Below, piece after piece: positions 18,302 to 30,052 of a DNA stretch of 64,000 nt. Made by a program: the position numbers and the translations under genes. The DNA is from Tsukamurella sp. 1534 (GTDB lineage: Bacteria; Actinomycetota; Actinomycetes; Mycobacteriales; Mycobacteriaceae): NCBI RefSeq assembly GCF_000312385.1, contig NZ_HE997628.1:28229-92228 (forward strand), written 5' to 3'. The notes under the pieces were generated by a model, which was given only the letters and a program-made list of their open reading frames with translations, was not told the origin of the DNA and did not search any database. The first letter of the stretch is position 1; every line of letters begins with the position of its first letter.

Positions 18302-19822
18302 CGCGCCGAGGATCCTGCTGAAGGGGCGCTTGCGCTTTCCGGACGGTCGGTTGCCGATGACGCCCGAGACCACGTCCTCGGCGAACCGCTCCACCGTCTC
18401 CTGCGAGTCGGTCTTGTTGGTGCCGATGAAGCCGTTGGGGCCGCGCTTGATCCAGCCCGTGACGTACACACCGGGCAGTGGCGCACCGTCGTCGCCGAGC
18501 ACCCGGCCGGCCTCGTTCGGCAGCACCGCGCGGCGCTCGTCGAACGGCAGTCCCTCCACCGGGACGCCCCGGTAGCCGACGGACGTGAGCACCATGCCGA
18601 CGGGCAGGTCCACGGCCTCGCCGGTCACGCTGTGCTTGGCGTGCAGAACGAGGCCGTCGCCGGTGTCCTCGATCGACTCCGGGGTGGTGAGGAAACGCAG
18701 GCGGATGCGGTGCGCCGCATCGGACTGGGTCTCCAGCGACTCCAGCAGCTCCAGCTTGTGCGCCGTCAGCTCGGATTCGCTGCCCGCGACCAGCGTCTCG
18801 GCGACGTCCGGATCCGGATGCACGACGACGGTGCGCTCGTCCACCAGGCCGAGCGCCTCGGGCAGCGTGAACGCGGCGTGCTCCGGGCCGCGGCGCGCCA
18901 CGATGACGACCTCCTCGACCCGCGAATCCTTCAGCGCCGCCAGGGCGGCGGGGGAGATGGTGGTCTCCTCCAACTCCTCAGGCTCCGCCGTGAGGATGCG
19001 CGCGGCGTCCAGCGCCACGTTGCCGTTGCCGATGATGACGATCTTCTCGTGCGCGAGGTCCATGTCGTCGCCGCGGTGCTCGGGGTGACCGTTGTACCAG
19101 GCGACGAAGTCCGTCGCGCTGCGCACGTTGGGGAGGTCCTCACCCGTGATGCCCAGCTTCTTGTCGGTGCTCGCGCCCACGGCCACGACGATGGCGTCGT
19201 GCCGGCGACGCAGCTCCTCGAGCGACACGTCCCGGCCGACCTCGGTGTTGAGATGGATCGTGAAGTTCGGGTCCGCGGCCACCTTGTCGAACAGGCCGGA
19301 CACCTTCCGGGTGCGGGTGTGGTCGGGAGCCACGCCGAAGCGGGCCAGGCCGTACGGGGTGGAGAGCTTCTCGTACACGTCCACGGTGACGCCGTGGTAG
19401 CGCAGCAACTCGTCGGCGGCGTACATCGCCGCCGGGCCGCTGCCGATCACGCCCACGCTGACGACGTTCCCGGCGGGGATCGGCAGCTGCTTCGGCGGCA
19501 CGGTGTGCGCCATCGGAGGGCGGCTGCGCTCCTGCGGATTGGGGCCGCCCAGCTTGCTGTTGGCGGGGTCGGCGGCGGCCAGCGAGCGGTTGAGCTCGAT
19601 GTAGACCTTGTGCTCCTCCGGCAGCCGGTGCGCCGGGCCGATGGCGTCCACCGGGCAGGCGGTCACGCAGGCGCCGCAGTCCACGCACGTCGTGGGGTCC
19701 ACGTACAGCATCTCGGCCGTCGCGAAGCCCGGCTCGTCGGGCGTCGGGTGGATGCAGTTGACGGGGCACGCGAAGGTGCACGACGCGTCGCTGCAACAGG
19801 ACTGGGTGATGACGTGGGGCAC
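18299..19822 (-). CDS. fprB: Ferredoxin / ferredoxin-NADP+ reductase fusion (FprB-like)
   Basis: A 507-aa protein. Residues 1-75 form a 7Fe/8Fe-type ferredoxin with CTFACPVNC and CVDCGACVTACPVDAI. Residues 110-507 are an adrenodoxin-reductase-like flavoprotein with the FAD motif VGVIGSGPAAMYAA, TPYGLARFGVAPDH, NADPH motif IIGNGNVALDAAR and the C-terminal WIKRGPNGFIGTNK. It passes electrons from NADPH to its own ferredoxin domain and on to a partner. The GTG start has GAGAGG upstream. The diiron oxygenase gene lies 81 bp upstream on the same strand, the same neighbour as in M. tuberculosis (Rv0885/Rv0886, recalled), so that oxygenase is the likely electron acceptor. Confidence 0.93.
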   Translation of the reverse strand: MPHVITQSCCSDASCTFACPVNCIHPTPDEPGFATAEMLYVDPTTCVDCGACVTACPVDAIGPAHRLPEEHKVYIELNRSLAAADPANSKLGGPNPQERSRPPMAHTVPPKQLPIPAGNVVSVGVIGSGPAAMYAADELLRYHGVTVDVYEKLSTPYGLARFGVAPDHTRTRKVSGLFDKVAADPNFTIHLNTEVGRDVSLEELRRRHDAIVVAVGASTDKKLGITGEDLPNVRSATDFVAWYNGHPEHRGDDMDLAHEKIVIIGNGNVALDAARILTAEPEELEETTISPAALAALKDSRVEEVVIVARRGPEHAAFTLPEALGLVDERTVVVHPDPDVAETLVAGSESELTAHKLELLESLETQSDAAHRIRLRFLTTPESIEDTGDGLVLHAKHSVTGEAVDLPVGMVLTSVGYRGVPVEGLPFDERRAVLPNEAGRVLGDDGAPLPGVYVTGWIKRGPNGFIGTNKTDSQETVERFAEDVVSGVIGNRPSGKRKRPFSRILGA

Positions 19823-19903
19823 TGGTCGCCTCTCGACGGGGTTCCGGATACGGGTCCGGCTCGGCGGGTGGACCGCCGAGCCGGATATCGGGGCTGTGTT
19901 CGG

Positions 19904-20923
19904 CTACTGCGCAGCGTACGACGGCTCGCTGCGGAAGCGCGAGACGCGGCCGTTGATGCCGAGGACGCGCCACAGGACGCGCGAGACGGGGTTCATCAGC
20001 TTCGTGCGCTCCGCGAGCAGACGCACGTCGCCGAACACCTCCTGGCGCATGGCCTTCGACTCGGGCGAACGCCAGAAGATGTCCTTCTTGACCGACCGCG
20101 GGATGTCGAAGGTGTCCCAGAACTGGCGCGGCGGCACCATGATGGCGCCCAGCAGGATGCGCATCACCAGCGGCAGCGCCAGCGACAGCAGGAAACGGGG
20201 CACGGGGCCGCGCATGGGGATCTTGTGCTCGAGCAGCTGGTGCGCGAACGAGATGTGGCGGGCCTCCTCGGCCACGTGGATCTGCATCACCGCGGTCATG
20301 GCCGGGTGCTGCGTGTCCGCCGAGCGCAGGAACTGCTTCTGCAGGTGGTCGATCGGCTCCTCCCCGCCGAGCACGCCCATGTAGAAGATGTTCGGGAAGC
20401 TGGTGGCCGCGAGCGGGATGATCGGCGACAGGCGGCGGAACCACCATGCGCCACCGGGCACGTCCATGCCCACCCGGTTGACGAACTCCTGGAACATCAG
20501 CGTGTGCTGACACTCCTCCTTCGCCTCGTGGGTGGCGTACCGGAACTCCGGCGAGTTGTTCGGCTGCACCGCGGTGTACTGCATGATGCCGCGGATCAGG
20601 ATCGACTCGAACTGCAGGCCGACCTTGGCCACGTTGGCCTGGCGCCACATGCCGATCTCGATCTGCTTCGCCAGCGGCTGCTCCTGGTACCAGGGGTGCC
20701 GGCCGATGGGGTCGAAGCGGGGGTTGCAGACCCAGCGCGTGTCGTCCGGGGTGATCGCCAACTCGGGCGAATCCCAGTCGATGTCGACGTACGGATCGAA
20801 GTTGCGGCGTACCGACGCCTCGGAGAGGTCGGTGAGGGTCTGCTCGTACTCGGTCTGTCCCGGGAACGAGCGCCCACGCATACGGGCCATGTGCGTCACG
20901 CGCGGCACGTTCAACAAAGCCAT
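19904..20923 (-). CDS. AurF-like diiron oxygenase
   Basis: A 339-aa ferritin-like helical protein of the p-aminobenzoate N-oxygenase AurF family. Candidate diiron ligands are E106 (QFESI), the first ExxH E137-H140 (EECQH), a Glu near 189, and the second ExxH E220-H223 (EEARH). Such enzymes oxidise aryl-amines or activate O2 for other substrates; the substrate here is unknown. The ATG at 20923 is chosen over upstream starts because AAAGGACC precedes it. The FprB-like reductase gene follows and probably supplies its electrons. A perfect 16-bp dyad lies 59 bp upstream. Confidence 0.87.
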   Translation of the reverse strand: MALLNVPRVTHMARMRGRSFPGQTEYEQTLTDLSEASVRRNFDPYVDIDWDSPELAITPDDTRWVCNPRFDPIGRHPWYQEQPLAKQIEIGMWRQANVAKVGLQFESILIRGIMQYTAVQPNNSPEFRYATHEAKEECQHTLMFQEFVNRVGMDVPGGAWWFRRLSPIIPLAATSFPNIFYMGVLGGEEPIDHLQKQFLRSADTQHPAMTAVMQIHVAEEARHISFAHQLLEHKIPMRGPVPRFLLSLALPLVMRILLGAIMVPPRQFWDTFDIPRSVKKDIFWRSPESKAMRQEVFGDVRLLAERTKLMNPVSRVLWRVLGINGRVSRFRSEPSYAAQ

Positions 20924-20981
20924 GATCGGTCCTTTCGTGACACGTTCCGGCTGTTTCCCTGCTTCGGATCCCTCGGGTTCC

Positions 20982-20997
20982 TGTGGGAAATCCCACA
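20982..20997. promoter_or_regulatory. Inverted repeat upstream of the AurF-like/fprB operon
   Basis: TGTGGGA-AA-TCCCACA, perfect 7-bp arms, 59 bp upstream of the AurF-like start. It is a candidate repressor or activator site; no regulator gene is adjacent. Confidence 0.5.
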
Positions 20998-21214
20998 AGA
21001 GTTTCTGCAGGTAGAAGCCGTACGTGAGATTCAATCGCCTCCAGGCTATCACTTGCGACAAGCGTGAATGAAGGGTCTTCCGGCCCGAATCCGTGAACAG
21101 GTGTACACCGAGCTTCCGGCCTGCGGTTTTACCGTCCGGTTGTGAGGGGCGTCACGCCCCGGGTGTGAGGTGTTCGGTGTGTCAGGGAGCCGGCCGAGCG
21201 TCGCTCGGGACGGG

Positions 21215-22153
21215 TCAGGACGACGCCTTGATGGTGTTCGTCACGTCGTGCACCACGATGCCCGCGGCCACCGGGCCGCCCGCCGAGAACCACGCCTCGT
21301 CCTGGACCAGCAGTTGCCGCTTCGCGGAAACCGCGCGCAGGTCGTCCCACTGCTTCGACGTCATCACCGACATGCCGAAATCGCGGCCCTCATCGCCCTG
21401 GTAGCCGACGTACACGAGGTCGGCGTCCGCGGCGCTGTAATCGCCGCCGGACATCTCCACCGGATCGGCCCTGCGCTGTCCCTCCGGCCGCTCCACCCCG
21501 AGGTCCGCCAGCACCTGCGCCGCCAGGGGGGCGGTTCCCATCGCGAGAGCCCTGCCCTGATCGGTGAAGCGAACCAGGGACACGACGTTGTGGATCGCGT
21601 CGATCTTCACCGACTTCTCCGCCACGTCGCGCTGGTAGCGGTCCAGGACGGCGCGGGCCTCGGCGGGCATCCGCACCGCGTCGGCGAGCGCCAGGAAGCT
21701 GCGCCGCCAGTCGGCGGACGGGGCGGGGACCACCGTCGTGCGGCCGGCGCGACGGTTCGCGTCGGCCGAGCGCTCGGTGCCCACGCTCACGTCCGCCCGG
21801 GCGTCGTCGCCGAGCTGCGGGATCTTCGCGATCGTGCCGCCGAGGTACGACGGTGCCGCGCCCCCGACCGCGCGTACGCGGTTCTGCAGTCCGAGGGCGC
21901 ACAGCCCGTCGAGCAGGGCGGGATCGGCCACGACGATGCCGGCCGGCGCGGGCCCGCCGACGACGGGGGCGGCGCACGCCTCGTCCGCCTTGCGGTCCAG
22001 GCCGATGATGTTGGCGGACGCGAGCCGGGTGGTGGTGGTCGCGATCGACGCGAACGGCTGCTGGATCGGCTCCGAGCCGCCGCACGCGGACAGCACGGAC
22101 GCACCGATCGCCGCGACCGCGATCGCCGCGCTGGTCCTACTCGCCCTGTTCAC
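21215..22153 (-). CDS. fecB: Periplasmic-binding lipoprotein, FecB-like (siderophore/iron ABC uptake)
   Basis: A 312-aa lipoprotein. The signal peptide has the lipobox LSAC (Cys near residue 24), and the rest is a type III periplasmic-binding fold with segments YLGGTIAKIPQLG and DADLVYVGYQG. The homologue in M. tuberculosis (Rv3044, fecB, recalled) also lies divergent from ctaD and has been linked to ferric siderophore binding. No permease or ATPase for it is adjacent. The start is GTG at 22153 with GAGGA upstream. It shares a 266-bp divergent region with ctaD. Confidence 0.85.
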   Translation of the reverse strand: MNRASRTSAAIAVAAIGASVLSACGGSEPIQQPFASIATTTTRLASANIIGLDRKADEACAAPVVGGPAPAGIVVADPALLDGLCALGLQNRVRAVGGAAPSYLGGTIAKIPQLGDDARADVSVGTERSADANRRAGRTTVVPAPSADWRRSFLALADAVRMPAEARAVLDRYQRDVAEKSVKIDAIHNVVSLVRFTDQGRALAMGTAPLAAQVLADLGVERPEGQRRADPVEMSGGDYSAADADLVYVGYQGDEGRDFGMSVMTSKQWDDLRAVSAKRQLLVQDEAWFSAGGPVAAGIVVHDVTNTIKASS

Positions 22154-22300
22154 TGCGCCGTCCTCACCTGTGTCCGATGAACGTGCGCCACGCTAGCAGG
22201 GGGCACCGCCCGCGCCCCGTGCGCAGCCGTTCCGGCGGACCCGCGCGACGCGAGTACGACGCAGAGTAGGACCGCGGGGACAAGCCCGGGGGCGAGGGGC

Positions 22301-22306
22301 TACTCT
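22301..22306 (+). promoter_or_regulatory. Putative -10 (TACTCT) of ctaD
   Basis: TACTCT is a good actinobacterial -10, 113 bp upstream of the chosen ctaD start. It would give a leader of roughly 105 nt. Confidence 0.35.
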
Positions 22307-22361
22307 TACCCAAGAAGCGGGAGTCCGCCGTGAGCGAACACCCCGCTGCAGACCTGAATGA

Positions 22362-25439
<3,078 letters not shown>

Positions 25440-25490
25440 TCCCGGCGGCCCACCTGATCCGGCGCCCACAGGGCCGCGGCGCGCCGCCGC

Positions 25491-27632
25491 TCAGGGCTCC
25501 TGGAACACCAGCACCGCCGGCCCGATCACCGGCACCTCGGCGTGCGCGTCGAACAGCGACCGCCCCGACGGTTCCCCCGTCGGCTGCGACGTGTCGATGA
25601 TCAACTCCCAGCCGTGCGAGCACGACGCGGGGGCGCCCAGGCGCACCGTCGTCTCGCCGCCCGAGTGCCAGACGATGAGCGCGTCCTTCTCGGGGACGGC
25701 GCGGTCGTGGCTGGGGGAGCGCACGTCGTCGCCGTCGACCCACGCCTGCAGCGTGCGCACTGCGGGATCCTGCCAGTGCTCCGGGGTCATCTCGGCACCG
25801 TCGGCGCCGAACCACGCGAGGTCGGGCTCCCCGTCGCGGGTGGCGCGGCCGTCGAAGAACTCCTGCTGCCGCAGCACCGGCGCCGCCCGGCGCGCGGCGG
25901 CGACCCGGGCGACGAACGCGATGAGCTCCTTGTCGGCATCGGCCCACTCGACCGCGTAGGCGTCGGCCGCCGGGGCGTCGACGGGCACGCAGTACGCGTT
26001 GTTGTTGCCGTACTGGGTGTGGCCGAGCTCGTCGCCGCCCAGCAGCATCGGCGTGCCGGTGGACAGCAGCAGCGTGGCGAGCAGCGCGCGCACGTGCCGG
26101 GCGCGGGCGGCCAGGATCGCGGGATCGGTGGTGCCGCCCTCGAATCCGTGATTCACCGAACGGTTGTTGTCGGTGCCGTCGCGGCCGTTCTCGCCGTTCG
26201 CCTCGTTGTGCTTGCGCTCGTAGCTCACCAGGTCCCGCGCGGTGAAGCCGTCATGGGCCGTGACGAAGTTGACGGACGAGAACGGGGTGCGCGAGAGCGT
26301 CCCGAACAGGTCCTGGCTGCCCGACACCCGCGACGCGAGGTCGCCCACGGTGCCGCCCCCGGCGAAGAAGGTGCGCACGGTGTCGCGGTAGCGGTCGTTC
26401 CACTCGGCCCAGGCGGGGCCGAAGCCGCCCACCTGATAGCCCTCGCCGGTGGCGTCCCACGGTTCGGCGATGAGCTTGCGGGTGGTGAGGACCGGGTCCG
26501 CGGTGATCGCGGAGAGCAGCGGGGCGAGCCGGTCGAACGGGATCACCGGGCCCTGGGGGCCGGTCGCGGTGCGGCCCCGGCCCAGGACGCTCGCGAGGTC
26601 GAACCGGAAGCCGTCGACGCCGAACGTCTCGCACCAGTAGCGGAGGCTGTCGAGTACCAGCCGCAGGGTGGCGGGGGAGGCGCAGTCGAGGGTGTTGCCG
26701 CAGCCCGTGTAGTCCAGGTCCTCGCCGTTCTCCAGCAGGTAGTAGCCGGGGGCGTCGAGGCCCCGCCACGACAGCGAGGGGCCCGCGACGGACTCCTCGG
26801 CGGTGTGGTTGTAGACCACGTCCATGAGCACCTCGAGGCCCGCGGAGTGCAGCGCCGAGACCATCGCGGCGAACTCCTCCACCTCGTCGCCCGGGCGACT
26901 GGCGAAGCGGGGGTCCGGCGCGAAGTAGGCGCCCGTGGAGTAGCCCCAGTGATTGCGCATCCCGCGGGCCCGCACGCCGGGCTCGGTGAGGCACGCCTGC
27001 ACCGGCAGCAGTTCCACCGCGGTGACGCCGATCCGGCGCAGGTGCTCGAGAACGGCCGGCTGCGCCAGCCCGAGGTAGGTGCCGCGCAGCTCCTCCGGGA
27101 CGTCGGGATGCCTGGCGGTGTAGGAGCCCACGTGGATCTCGCAGATCTGGGTCCGCTCCCAGGGCACGCCGGGGCCCGCCTCGGGGGGCGTCGGTGCGCC
27201 GGTGACCACGGAGAGCGGGATGTGCGGCAGGGAGTCCGTCTCCGACGGTGCGCCGTCCTCGCCGTAAGGCAGCAGGGACACGGAATCGCCCAGGGGACCG
27301 TCGATCCGGCGCGCGTACGGGTCGATGAGCGCCTTGTTCTCGTTGAACCGCAGGCCGTTCCCGGGATCCCAGGGTCCGCTCGCGCGCAGGCAGTACCGGG
27401 TGCCCTCGCCGATCCCGGCGACGAAGCCGTGGTGGACGCCGGCGGTCTGCGCGGGCAGCCGTAGTCGGCGTTCGGACCGGGTGCCGCCCTCGTCGGTGTC
27501 GACGAGGCACACCCACACGTCGGTGGCGTGCGGGGCGTGCACGGCGAAGTTCACTCCGCCGGGCTGCGGGACGGCGCCGAGGGGGTCGGGGGCGCCGGGG
27601 GACGGTCTGCTGTCGATGGACACGGTGACCAT
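25491..27632 (-). CDS. glgX: Glycogen debranching enzyme GlgX (GH13, TreX-like)
   Basis: A 713-aa enzyme. The N-terminal CBM48-like domain (PQPGGVNFAVHAPHATDV) is followed by the GH13 barrel. MDVVYNHTAEE is region I, GFRFDLAS holds the nucleophile Asp region, LIAEPWD the acid Glu and TAHDGFT the third catalytic Asp region. It hydrolyses alpha-1,6 branches of glycogen. It is convergent with serB and divergent from the ABC gene with only 33 bp between start codons, so promoters must overlap. It complements the GT4/GH57 glucan genes 13-17 kb downstream. Confidence 0.94.
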   Translation of the reverse strand: MVTVSIDSRPSPGAPDPLGAVPQPGGVNFAVHAPHATDVWVCLVDTDEGGTRSERRLRLPAQTAGVHHGFVAGIGEGTRYCLRASGPWDPGNGLRFNENKALIDPYARRIDGPLGDSVSLLPYGEDGAPSETDSLPHIPLSVVTGAPTPPEAGPGVPWERTQICEIHVGSYTARHPDVPEELRGTYLGLAQPAVLEHLRRIGVTAVELLPVQACLTEPGVRARGMRNHWGYSTGAYFAPDPRFASRPGDEVEEFAAMVSALHSAGLEVLMDVVYNHTAEESVAGPSLSWRGLDAPGYYLLENGEDLDYTGCGNTLDCASPATLRLVLDSLRYWCETFGVDGFRFDLASVLGRGRTATGPQGPVIPFDRLAPLLSAITADPVLTTRKLIAEPWDATGEGYQVGGFGPAWAEWNDRYRDTVRTFFAGGGTVGDLASRVSGSQDLFGTLSRTPFSSVNFVTAHDGFTARDLVSYERKHNEANGENGRDGTDNNRSVNHGFEGGTTDPAILAARARHVRALLATLLLSTGTPMLLGGDELGHTQYGNNNAYCVPVDAPAADAYAVEWADADKELIAFVARVAAARRAAPVLRQQEFFDGRATRDGEPDLAWFGADGAEMTPEHWQDPAVRTLQAWVDGDDVRSPSHDRAVPEKDALIVWHSGGETTVRLGAPASCSHGWELIIDTSQPTGEPSGRSLFDAHAEVPVIGPAVLVFQEP

Positions 27633-27665
27633 CCTGCCCGCATCCCGGGGGTGACGTGGGGCAGG

Positions 27666-28529
27666 ATGGATGATGTGTCCGAACCCGTAGCGTCATCGTC
27701 CGCCGCCGCCCCCGATCAGGATCTCCTGATCGACTTCTCCGGCGTCCGTCTCGTCCGCGACGGTCGCACGCTGGTCGGTCCCGTCGACTGGCGGGTCGAG
27801 CTCGACGAGCGCTGGGTGGTGCTCGGCCCCAACGGCGCCGGGAAGACCTCCCTCATGCGGCTCGCCGCGGCGCAGGTGTTCCCCTCGGCGGGCGAGGCGC
27901 ACATCCTGGGCGAGGTTCTCGGGAAGACGGTGGTGCAGGACCTCACGGCCCGGATCGGTGTCAGCACCGCCGCGCTCGCGGCCCGTATCCCCGAGGACGA
28001 GCTCGTCACCGACCTCGTGGTGTCCGCGGGCTACGCGGTGCTCGGGCGCTGGCGTGAGCGCTACGACGAGGTGGACATCAGCCGTGCGGTGGACGTGCTG
28101 GAGTCCATGGGCGCCGAGCACCTGGCGAACCGCCGCTTCGGCACCCTGTCCGAGGGGGAGCGCAAGCGCGTGCTCATCGCCCGCGCGCTCATGACCGACC
28201 CCGAGCTGATGCTGCTCGACGAGCCCGCGGCGGGTCTCGACCTGGGCGGCCGCGAGGAGCTCGTGGCCCGGCTCGACGTGTTGGCCCACGACCCGGACGC
28301 GCCGGCCACCGTGCTGGTGACCCACCACGTGGAGGAGATCCCGCCGGGCTTCACGCACGCGATGATGCTCAAGGAGGGGGCCGTGGTCACCCAGGGCCTC
28401 ATCTCCGACGTGCTCACCGCCGAGGCGCTGTCGGAGACCTTCAGCCAGCGGATCCTGCTGGAGGAGGCCGACGGGCGGTACTTCGCGCGACGTGCCTCGC
28501 GGCCCGGGCGGCGGAGGCTGCAGGCGTGA
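27666..28529 (+). CDS. ABC transporter ATP-binding protein (soluble ATPase)
   Basis: A 287-aa ABC ATPase. Walker A is GPNGAGKTS, the signature is LSEGERKR, Walker B is LMLLDEPAAGLD, and the switch His is in VTHHVEE. There is no membrane domain and no permease nearby. The length equals M. tuberculosis Rv3041c (recalled), which sits in the same serB-Nudix context. The role is unknown; it could pair with a distant permease. An in-frame GTG at 27675 is a possible alternative start. Its TGA overlaps the Nudix GTG by 4 bp (GTGA). Confidence 0.92.
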   Translation: MDDVSEPVASSSAAAPDQDLLIDFSGVRLVRDGRTLVGPVDWRVELDERWVVLGPNGAGKTSLMRLAAAQVFPSAGEAHILGEVLGKTVVQDLTARIGVSTAALAARIPEDELVTDLVVSAGYAVLGRWRERYDEVDISRAVDVLESMGAEHLANRRFGTLSEGERKRVLIARALMTDPELMLLDEPAAGLDLGGREELVARLDVLAHDPDAPATVLVTHHVEEIPPGFTHAMMLKEGAVVTQGLISDVLTAEALSETFSQRILLEEADGRYFARRASRPGRRRLQA

Positions 28530-29149
28530 GCGGCAACGGCGCGGAGCACGCGCGGGACCTGCCCGATGTACCCATCCGGCCCGCGGCCACCGTCGTGCTG
28601 CTGCGGACGGCACCGTCGGGCCTGGAGGTGTACCTGCTGCGCCGGGTGAGCGGCATGGAGTTCGCGCCGGACGTGACGGTGTTCCCGGGCGGCGGGATCG
28701 AGGACGTCGACGAGGGCGACCTCACGCGGACCGCGGCGCGCGAGACCCAGGAGGAGTGCGGCGTCCGCGTGCACCCCGACGATCTGGTTCCCCTGTCGCG
28801 GTGGATCACCCCTCCCGGCCGGCCCCGCAGGTACGACACGATGTTCTACCTCGCCGCGCTGCCCGAGGGGCAGGCCGCGGACCTGCGCACCACCGAGGCG
28901 GCGTCCGCGTACTGGTCGAGCCCGCGCGCGGCGATCGACGCGTGGCTCGCGCGCGAGCACAAGCTCATGGCGCCCACGTTCTCGAACCTCTTCCAGCTGC
29001 TGCCGTTCGACACCGTCGAGGACGCCCTCGGTTGGGCGGCTGAGGGGGCCGATCTGACGCCGCCCATGCCCGCGGCGGACGGATGGGACGGCGGGCAGCG
29101 GATCTTCCCCGGGTGGCGGGAGTACCTCGAAGGCCACATCACCGACTGA
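28526..29149 (+). CDS. Nudix hydrolase
   Basis: A 207-aa protein. Residues 10-45 are a typical Nudix start (RPAATVVLLRTAPSGLEVYLLRR), GGIEDVDEG begins the Nudix box, and the core AARETQEECGV supplies the metal-binding Glu residues (REx2EExG). Substrates of this family are nucleoside diphosphate derivatives or CoA compounds; the specific one is unknown. It is translationally coupled to the ABC ATPase gene (GTGA overlap). A longer paralogue lies at 51542. Confidence 0.92.
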   Translation: MSGNGAEHARDLPDVPIRPAATVVLLRTAPSGLEVYLLRRVSGMEFAPDVTVFPGGGIEDVDEGDLTRTAARETQEECGVRVHPDDLVPLSRWITPPGRPRRYDTMFYLAALPEGQAADLRTTEAASAYWSSPRAAIDAWLAREHKLMAPTFSNLFQLLPFDTVEDALGWAAEGADLTPPMPAADGWDGGQRIFPGWREYLEGHITD

Positions 29150-29166
29150 GGGCCGAAGCCACCGGG

Positions 29167-29172
29167 TAACGT
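29167..29172 (+). promoter_or_regulatory. Leaderless-type -10 (TAACGT)
   Basis: TAACGT is followed by 7 nt and the ATG at 29180, with no ribosome binding site. It implies echA can be transcribed apart from the Nudix gene. Confidence 0.45.
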
Positions 29173-29179
29173 CACGGGC

Positions 29180-29968
29180 ATGACTGAATTCGTGACTCTG
29201 GAGACCACCGACGAGCACCCGGGCATCGGCACCATCCGCCTCAACCGGCCGCCGATGAACGCGATCAACTCGCAGGTCCAGGACGAATTGATCGCGGTCG
29301 CCGCGGAGGCCGACGGCCGCGACGACATCAAGGCCGTGGTGATCTACGGCGGCCCGAAGGTGTTCGCCGCCGGCGCGGACATCAAGGAGATGCAGGCCAT
29401 GTCGTACACCGACATGAGCCAGGCGATCGCGCGCCTGCAGGGCGGCCTCTCGGCCATCGCCTCGATCAGCAAGCCGACCGTCGCCGCGGTCACCGGATAC
29501 GCCCTCGGCGGCGGCCTCGAGGTGGCACTGGGCGCGGACCGCCGGGTCGTCGGCGACAACGCCAAGCTGGGCGTCCCGGAGATCCTGCTCGGCGTGATCC
29601 CGGGCGGCGGCGGCACCCAGCGCCTGGCCCGCCTGGTGGGCCCCGCGAAGGCCAAGGACATGGTGTTCACGGGCCGGTTCGTGGGCGCGGAGGAGGCGCT
29701 GCAGATCGGCCTGGTGGATCAGGTCGTGGCTCCCGATGACGTCTACGAGGCTGCGCTGACCTGGGCGAAGCAGTTCACCGGGGGTGCCTCGCAGGCGCTA
29801 CGGGCGGCGAAGCTCGCCATCGACCAGGGCATCGAGGTGGACCTGGCCACCGGGCTCGCGATCGAGCGCCACCTGTTCGCCGGGCTGTTCGCCACCGAGG
29901 ACCGGACGATCGGCATGGACTCGTTCGTGGAGAACGGTCCCGGTAAGGCGAAGTTCGTCGGGAAGTGA
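29180..29968 (+). CDS. Enoyl-CoA hydratase (EchA17-like)
   Basis: A 262-aa crotonase. RLNRPPMNAIN comes first, KVFAAGADIKEMQ is the first oxyanion-hole segment, GYALGGGLEVAL the second, and PEILLGVIPGGGGTQRLARLVG carries the catalytic Glu pair region. Conserved residues indicate a true hydratase acting in fatty-acid beta-oxidation. Position after the Nudix gene matches echA17 (Rv3039c, recalled). The start is leaderless-type. Confidence 0.93.
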   Translation: MTEFVTLETTDEHPGIGTIRLNRPPMNAINSQVQDELIAVAAEADGRDDIKAVVIYGGPKVFAAGADIKEMQAMSYTDMSQAIARLQGGLSAIASISKPTVAAVTGYALGGGLEVALGADRRVVGDNAKLGVPEILLGVIPGGGGTQRLARLVGPAKAKDMVFTGRFVGAEEALQIGLVDQVVAPDDVYEAALTWAKQFTGGASQALRAAKLAIDQGIEVDLATGLAIERHLFAGLFATEDRTIGMDSFVENGPGKAKFVGK

Positions 29969-30052
29969 CACCCTGGAGAACGTGTTCCACCACGAGGGTT
30001 TGCCGTGATCTGACCGGACGGTAACCTAGCGGGGACTTCAGGAAAGGCTTAC

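Noticed and set aside
16898-21067. A 1,389-codon open frame on the plus strand across three minus-strand genes
   Set aside because: It spans the polymerase, fprB and AurF-like genes in antisense and is explained by GC-biased third positions. No domain is visible, and each minus-strand gene has diagnostic motifs.
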